Assembly: GCF_003815035.1 (NCBI RefSeq)
Contig: NZ_RKRK01000003.1
Span: forward strand, 245,273-309,272
Length of the DNA stretch: 64,000 bases
Source: Abyssicoccus albus
Lineage (GTDB): Bacteria; Bacillota; Bacilli; Staphylococcales; Abyssicoccaceae
Reading direction: 5' to 3'
Part shown: positions 60,401 to 64,000 of the stretch, piece after piece
Position numbering within the stretch: the stretch's first letter is position 1
Layout of the letters: every line of letters begins with the position of its first letter
The notes under the pieces: model-generated
What the model saw: the letters and a program-made list of their open reading frames with translations, nothing else
What the model was told of the DNA's origin: nothing
The model's database searches: none
Position numbers and translations under genes: made by a program

Positions 60401-63400
60401 CCGCTTGTTGATTCACTCACTGAACCAGATGTTGATTCACTGATTGAACCGCTTGTCGATTCACTCACTGAGCCAGATGTTGATTCACTAATCGATCCAC
60501 TTGTTGACTCACTAATCGATCCACTTGTTGATTCACTGATTGAGCCAGATGTTGACTCGCTAATTGAACCGCTTGTTGATTCACTCACTGAACCAGATGT
60601 TGACTCACTAATTGAGCCACTTGTTGATTCGCTGATTGAGCCAGATGTTGACTCGCTAATTGAACCGCTTGTTGATTCACTCACTGAACCAGATGTTGAT
60701 TCACTGATTGAACCGCTTGTTGATTCACTCACTGAACCAGATGTTGACTCGCTAATTGAACCGCTTGTTGACTCACTGATTGAGCCAGATGTTGACTCGC
60801 TCACTGAACCAGATGTTGACTCACTAATTGAACCGCTTGTTGATTCACTGATTGAACCGCTTGTTGACTCGCTAATTGAACCGCTTGTTGACTCGCTAAT
60901 TGAACCGCTTGTTGACTCGCTAATTGAACCGCTTGTTGATTCACTCACTGAACCAGATGTTGACTCGCTAATTGAACCGCTTGTTGACTCACTGATTGAG
61001 CCAGATGTTGACTCGCTCACTGAACCAGATGTTGACTCACTAATTGAGCCACTTGTTGATTCGCTGATTGAGCCAGATGTTGACTCGCTAATTGAACCGC
61101 TTGTTGATTCACTCACTGAACCAGATGTTGACTCGCTAATTGAACCGCTTGTTGACTCACTGATTGAGCCAGATGTCGACTCACTGATTGATCCACTTGT
61201 TGACTCACTCACTGAACCAGATGTTGACTCACTGATTGATCCAGATGTTGATTCGCTAATTGAACCGCTTGTCGATTCACTCACTGAACCACTTGTTGAC
61301 TCACTCACTGAACCACTTGTTGATTCACTGATAGATGTCGACTCACTCACTGAACCGCTTGTTGATTCACTAATTGATCCACTTGTCGACTCACTAATTG
61401 AACCGCTTGTCGATTCGCTAATTGAACCACTTGTTGATTCACTGATTGATCCAGCTGTTGATTCGCTGATTGAACCGCTCGTTGACTCACTCATTGAACC
61501 GCTTGTCGACTCACTGATTGAGCCAGATGTTGATTCGCTGATTGAACCGCTTGTTGATTCACTCACTGAACCAGATGTCGACTCACTCACTGAGCCAGAT
61601 GTTGACTCACTGATTGAACCGCTTGTCGATTCACTGATTGATCCACTTGTTGATTCACTCACTGAACCAGATGTCGACTCACTGATTGATCCACTTGTTG
61701 ACTCACTCACTGAACCAGATGTTGACTCACTGATTGATCCAGATGTTGATTCACTGATTGAACCACTTGTTGACTCACTAATTGAACCGCTTGTCGATTC
61801 ACTGATTGATCCAGATGTTGATTCGCTAATTGAACCACTTGTTGATTCACTGATTGATCCAGATGTTGATTCGCTAATTGAACCACTTGTTGATTCACTC
61901 ACTGAACCAGATGTCGACTCACTGATTGAACCACTTGTTGACTCACTCACTGAACCACTTGTTGATTCACTGATAGATGTCGACTCACTCACTGAACCGC
62001 TTGTTGATTCACTGATTGATCCAGATGTTGATTCGCTAATTGAACCGCTTGTTGATTCACTCACTGAACCAGATGTCGACTCACTGATTGAACCACTTGT
62101 TGACTCACTCACTGAACCACTTGTTGATTCACTGATAGATGTCGACTCACTCACTGATCCGCTTGTCGATTCACTAATTGAACCACTTGTTGATTCGCTG
62201 ATTGAACCGCTCGTTGACTCACTGATTGATCCAGATGTCGACTCACTGATTGATCCAGATGTTGATTCGCTAACTGAACCACTTGTTGATTCACTGATTG
62301 ATCCAGATGTTGATTCGCTAATTGAACCGCTTGTCGATTCACTGATTGATGTTGACTCACTCACTGAACCAGATGTCGACTCACTGATTGATCCACTTGT
62401 TGACTCACTCACTGAGCCAGATGTCGATTCACTGATTGATCCAGATGTCGACTCACTCACTGAACCAGATGTCGACTCACTGATTGATCCACTTGTTGAC
62501 TCACTCACTGAGCCAGATGTCGATTCACTGATTGATCCAGATGTCGACTCACTCACTGAACCAGATGTCGACTCACTGATTGATCCACTTGTTGACTCAC
62601 TCACTGAGCCAGATGTCGATTCACTGATTGATCCAGATGTCGACTCACTCACTGATCCAGATGTCGATTCACTGATTGATCCAGATGTCGACTCACTCAC
62701 TGATCCACTTGTTGACTCACTGATTGATCCAGATGTTGATTCGCTAATTGAACCGCTTGTTGATTCACTCACTGAACCAGATGTTGACTCACTAATTGAA
62801 CCGCTTGTCGATTCACTGATTGATCCAGATGTTGATTCACTGATAGATGTCGACTCATTCACTGAACCACTTGTCGATTCACTGATTGAACCAGATGTTG
62901 ACTCACTCACTGAGCCACTTGTACTATCCATAATTGAAGTACTTGCGCTTATACTGTTTGATAAAGATGTACTTTTTGAAACTGATTGACTAGGGTCAGT
63001 TCCAGTATCTGTTCCAGCTCCTGCAAAATAATCTCCGGTTAAACCGCCATCTTGTGATGCATATGGATCAAATGTATATGACATATCTCCAGATGGGTTA
63101 TTATCCACTGTCCAAGTTGTATTTAATCCATATCCTTGGTTAGCGTAATAACCATTCATAATATATCCAGTTGGCCATGAATAACCTCCACCTGTTGCAG
63201 ACATTGTTTGTTGCTTTGGCGCTAGTGGAGAACTTGCTCCAGTTTCCATATTAACTAACTTTGATGTAGCCGTAGTCGGGGCACTATAACCACTACCGAG
63301 TTTAATCATTGGGGTAGTCGATGTTGAAGTATTTTTAATCGCTGTTCCTTTTGATACAGTAGGCTTCTCAACAGTTGCTGTGTCTGGATTATCATAAGTC

Positions 63401-64000
63401 ACTGTGTAGCTAAATGTTGTTGTCGATCCATTATTTGTAACTTTAAGGATGTAGTATATTGGCTTGTTGTTATACGTATCCACTCCCACTCCCGTTAATG
63501 TCGTAACATTAGAAGTCGTTGCAGCAGCTGAGATTGATGAAAGTGTACTATATGTCATGACTGATCTAAAGCTAGTCATCATATCATCTGATAATAAATC
63601 CGTTGGTTGTGGATCGTTTAACGACATACTTGATGATGTTGAGTTACTAACAGAAGTCTCTATCATTTCACTATTATATAAGGAATACGAGGTACTCCCC
63701 GATAATTCTGTACTTTCACTCAATGAGGCTGAAGTACTTTCGGACGGGTTCTCACTCATATACTCTGACGTTGAAATACTTTCGGACAACTCTTCACTTT
63801 CACTCAATGAGGCTGAAGTACTTTCGGACGGGTTCTCACTCATATACTCTGATATTGAAATACTTTCGGACAACTCTTCGCTTTCACTCAATGAGACTGA
63901 AGTGCTTTCGGACGGGTTCTCACTCATATGCTCTGACGTTGAAATACTTTCGGACAACTCTTCGCTTTCACTCAGTGAGACTGAAGTGCTTTCGGACGGG
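57436..64000 (-). CDS. Serine-rich repeat glycoprotein adhesin (SraP type), 5' end outside window
   Basis: The frame is open to the window end, so at least 2187 residues are visible and the signal peptide is missing. The visible order is a short serine-rich region SRR1 (63636-64000, units of SESTSASLSESEELS), a non-repetitive binding region of about 210 residues (about 63000-63630), and a very long SRR2 of SESTSGSI/V octapeptides (about 57617-62930). The protein ends with LPFTG (57538-57552), a hydrophobic helix and KKKKKNNDDAERS. The binding region contains TLTGVGVDTYNNKPIYYILK and YFAGAGTDTGTD and looks beta-rich. The repeats are O-glycosylated by GtfA/GtfB, exported by SecA2/SecY2 with Asp1-3, and anchored by sortase. 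Family members bind platelets or glycans; the ligand here is unknown. Confidence 0.96.
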   Translation of the reverse strand, partial: PSESTSVSLSESEELSESISTSEHMSENPSESTSVSLSESEELSESISISEYMSENPSESTSASLSESEELSESISTSEYMSENPSESTSASLSESTELSGSTSYSLYNSEMIETSVSNSTSSSMSLNDPQPTDLLSDDMMTSFRSVMTYSTLSSISAAATTSNVTTLTGVGVDTYNNKPIYYILKVTNNGSTTTFSYTVTYDNPDTATVEKPTVSKGTAIKNTSTSTTPMIKLGSGYSAPTTATSKLVNMETGASSPLAPKQQTMSATGGGYSWPTGYIMNGYYANQGYGLNTTWTVDNNPSGDMSYTFDPYASQDGGLTGDYFAGAGTDTGTDPSQSVSKSTSLSNSISASTSIMDSTSGSVSESTSGSISESTSGSVNESTSISESTSGSISESTSGSISESTSGSVSESTSGSISESTSGSISESTSGSVSESTSGSISESTSGSVSESTSGSISESTSGSVSESTSGSISESTSGSVSESTSGSISESTSGSVSESTSGSISESTSGSVSESTSGSISESTSGSVSESTSGSISESTSGSVSESTSISESTSGSISESTSGSISESTSGSVSESTSGSISESTSGSISESTSGSISESTSGSISESTSGSVSESTSISESTSGSVSESTSGSISESTSGSVSESTSGSISESTSGSISESTSGSVSESTSISESTSGSVSESTSGSISESTSGSVSESTSGSISESTSGSISESTSGSISESTSGSISESTSGSISESTSGSISESTSGSISESTSGSVSESTSGSISESTSGSVSESTSGSISESTSGSISESTSGSVSESTSGSVSESTSGSISESTSGSISESTSGSMSESTSGSISESTAGSISESTSGSISESTSGSISESTSGSISESTSGSVSESTSISESTSGSVSESTSGSVSESTSGSISESTSGSISESTSGSVSESTSGSISESTSGSISESTSGSISESTSGSVSESTSGSISESTSGSISESTSGSISESTSGSVSESTSGSISESTSGSISESTSGSVSESTSGSISESTSGSISESTSGSISESTSGSISESTSGSISESTSGSVSESTSGSISESTSGSISESTSGSVSESTSGSISESTSGSVSESTSGSISESTSGSISESTSGSISESTSGSVSESTSGSISESTSGSISESTSGSISESTSGSISESTSGSVSESTSGSISESTSGSVSESTSGSISESTSGSVSESTSGSVSESTSGSVSESTSGSVSESTSGSISESTSGSISESTSGSISESTSGSVSESTSGSISESTSGSISESTSGSISESTSGSVSESTSGSISESTSGSISESTSGSISESTSGSISESTSGSVSESTSGSISESTSGSVSESTSGSISESTSGSVSESTSGSVSESTSGSVSESTSGSVSESTSGSVSESTSGSISESTSGSISESTSGSVSESTSGSISESTSGSVSESTSGSISESTSGSISESTSGSVSESTSGSMSESTSGSVSESTSGSVSESTSGSVSESTSGSVSESTSGSVSESTSGSVSESTSGSVSESTSGSISESTSGSISESTSGSVSESTSGSISESTSGSVSESTSGSVSESTSGSVSESTSGSVSESTSGSVSESTSGSISESTSGSVSESTSGSISESTSGSISESTSGSISESTSGSVSESTSGSVSESTSGSVSESTSGSISESTSGSISESTSGSVSESTSGSISESTSGSISESTSGSVSESTSGSISESTSGSISESTSGSVSESTSGSISESTSGSISESTSGSISESTSGSISESTSGSVSESTSGSISESTSGSISESTSGSISESTSGSVSESTSGSISESTSGSISESTSGSVSESTSGSVSESTSGSMSESTSGSVSESTSGSISESTSGSTSESTSGSVSESTSGSISESTNGSISESTSGSVSESTSGSISESTSGSVSESTSGSISESTSGSISESTSGSVSESTSGSISESTSGSVSESTSGSISESTSGSISESTSGSISESTSGSMSESTSGSISESTSGSISESTSGSMSESTSGSVSESTSGSISESTSGSISESTSISESTSGSMSESTSGSVNESTSGSISESTSGSVSESTSISESTSGSVSESTSGSVSESTSGSVSESTSGSMSESTSGSVSESISNKDSSIGVNEKEKPSEDILPFTGESNNTIISGIASLLVGLGLLKKKKKNNDDAERS
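57617..62930. repeat. SRR2 array, about 220 copies of a 24-bp repeat
   Basis: The unit encodes SESTSGSI or SESTSGSV (8 residues), with rare Met, Thr, Asn or Ala variants and shortened SESTSI units at about eight points. Third-base changes alternate in blocks of a few units, which shows expansion by duplication of larger segments. The opposite strand is open over almost the same span because of the repeat composition. Confidence 0.95.

Noticed and set aside
57476..62989. An open frame of 1837 codons on the plus strand opposite the serine-rich repeats, reading EPLVDSLI-type units
   Set aside because: It exists only because the 24-bp repeat has no stop codon in that frame on the other strand. 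It lacks a ribosome site, and the serine-rich protein with LPFTG and its export genes is clearly the real product.

Overview
The window looks like chromosomal DNA of a low-GC, salt-adapted member of the Staphylococcaceae. The evidence is the AT-rich composition, AAGGAGG-type ribosome sites, two LPxTG surface proteins (one with a YSIRK-type signal), a SraP-type accessory Sec locus in the staphylococcal gene order, a sigma-B-type promoter, a CcpA cre-type site, Zur-type boxes, and S-box and THI-box riboswitches. The genus cannot be fixed from this alone. There is no prophage, insertion sequence, CRISPR array, rRNA or tRNA gene.

Region 1 (1-12.9 kb) is mostly transport. It holds a BCCT betaine/choline transporter cut by the window edge, an array of hairpin repeats, a universal stress protein gene with an in-frame stop next to a SulP anion transporter, a serine-recombinase relative that has lost its catalytic residues, the glycine betaine importer opuAA-AB-AC, corA, a DUF4256 protein, a butanediol-dehydrogenase-type enzyme, an NhaC antiporter behind a cre-type palindrome, and an unrecognised 539-residue protein.

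Region 2 (12.9-19.6 kb) is a 1989-residue mosaic cell-wall adhesin: signal with FSIRK, Ser/Thr/Glu repeats, MSCRAMM-like domains, an SdrD-B-like domain, a G5-like segment, ten DG-rich collagen-like modules, Ser-rich repeats and LPQTG. A 52-codon small gene lies just upstream.

Region 3 (19.6-33.8 kb) is metabolism and metal supply: rocA, a DtxR-family repressor (mntR), a Zur-box pair controlling a FAD oxidoreductase and a ZinT-like lipoprotein, the PTS-dependent dihydroxyacetone kinase dhaKLM, a PNPOx-like flavoprotein, tenA behind a TPP riboswitch, an Fbp/Afu-type ABC importer, and a GIY-YIG/DUF2075 helicase-like protein overlapping a MazG-like pyrophosphohydrolase.

Region 4 (33.8-47.4 kb) holds small membrane and acidic proteins (one tandem paralogous pair), a sigma-B-type promoter before a TM-helix-repeat channel protein, a nitroreductase and a decayed copy of it, a DUF1722 protein, a second BCCT transporter, a CoA-disulfide-reductase remnant, and an S-box operon joining an M20 amidohydrolase, an ATP-grasp ligase and the methionine importer metNIQ.

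Region 5 (47.4-64 kb, minus strand) is the SraP-type locus: a giant serine-rich repeat adhesin (5' end outside the window), then secY2-asp1-asp2-asp3-secA2-gtfA-gtfB. GtfA/GtfB glycosylate the adhesin, and SecA2/SecY2/Asp1-3 export it to the wall.

The two BCCT carriers, OpuA and NhaC point to osmotic and salt stress. Four intergenic hairpin-repeat groups share one architecture and are the least explained structure in the window. The best candidates for new biology are the S-box M20/ATP-grasp/metNIQ operon, the GIY-YIG-DUF2075/MazG pair, and the Zur-controlled FAD oxidoreductase.
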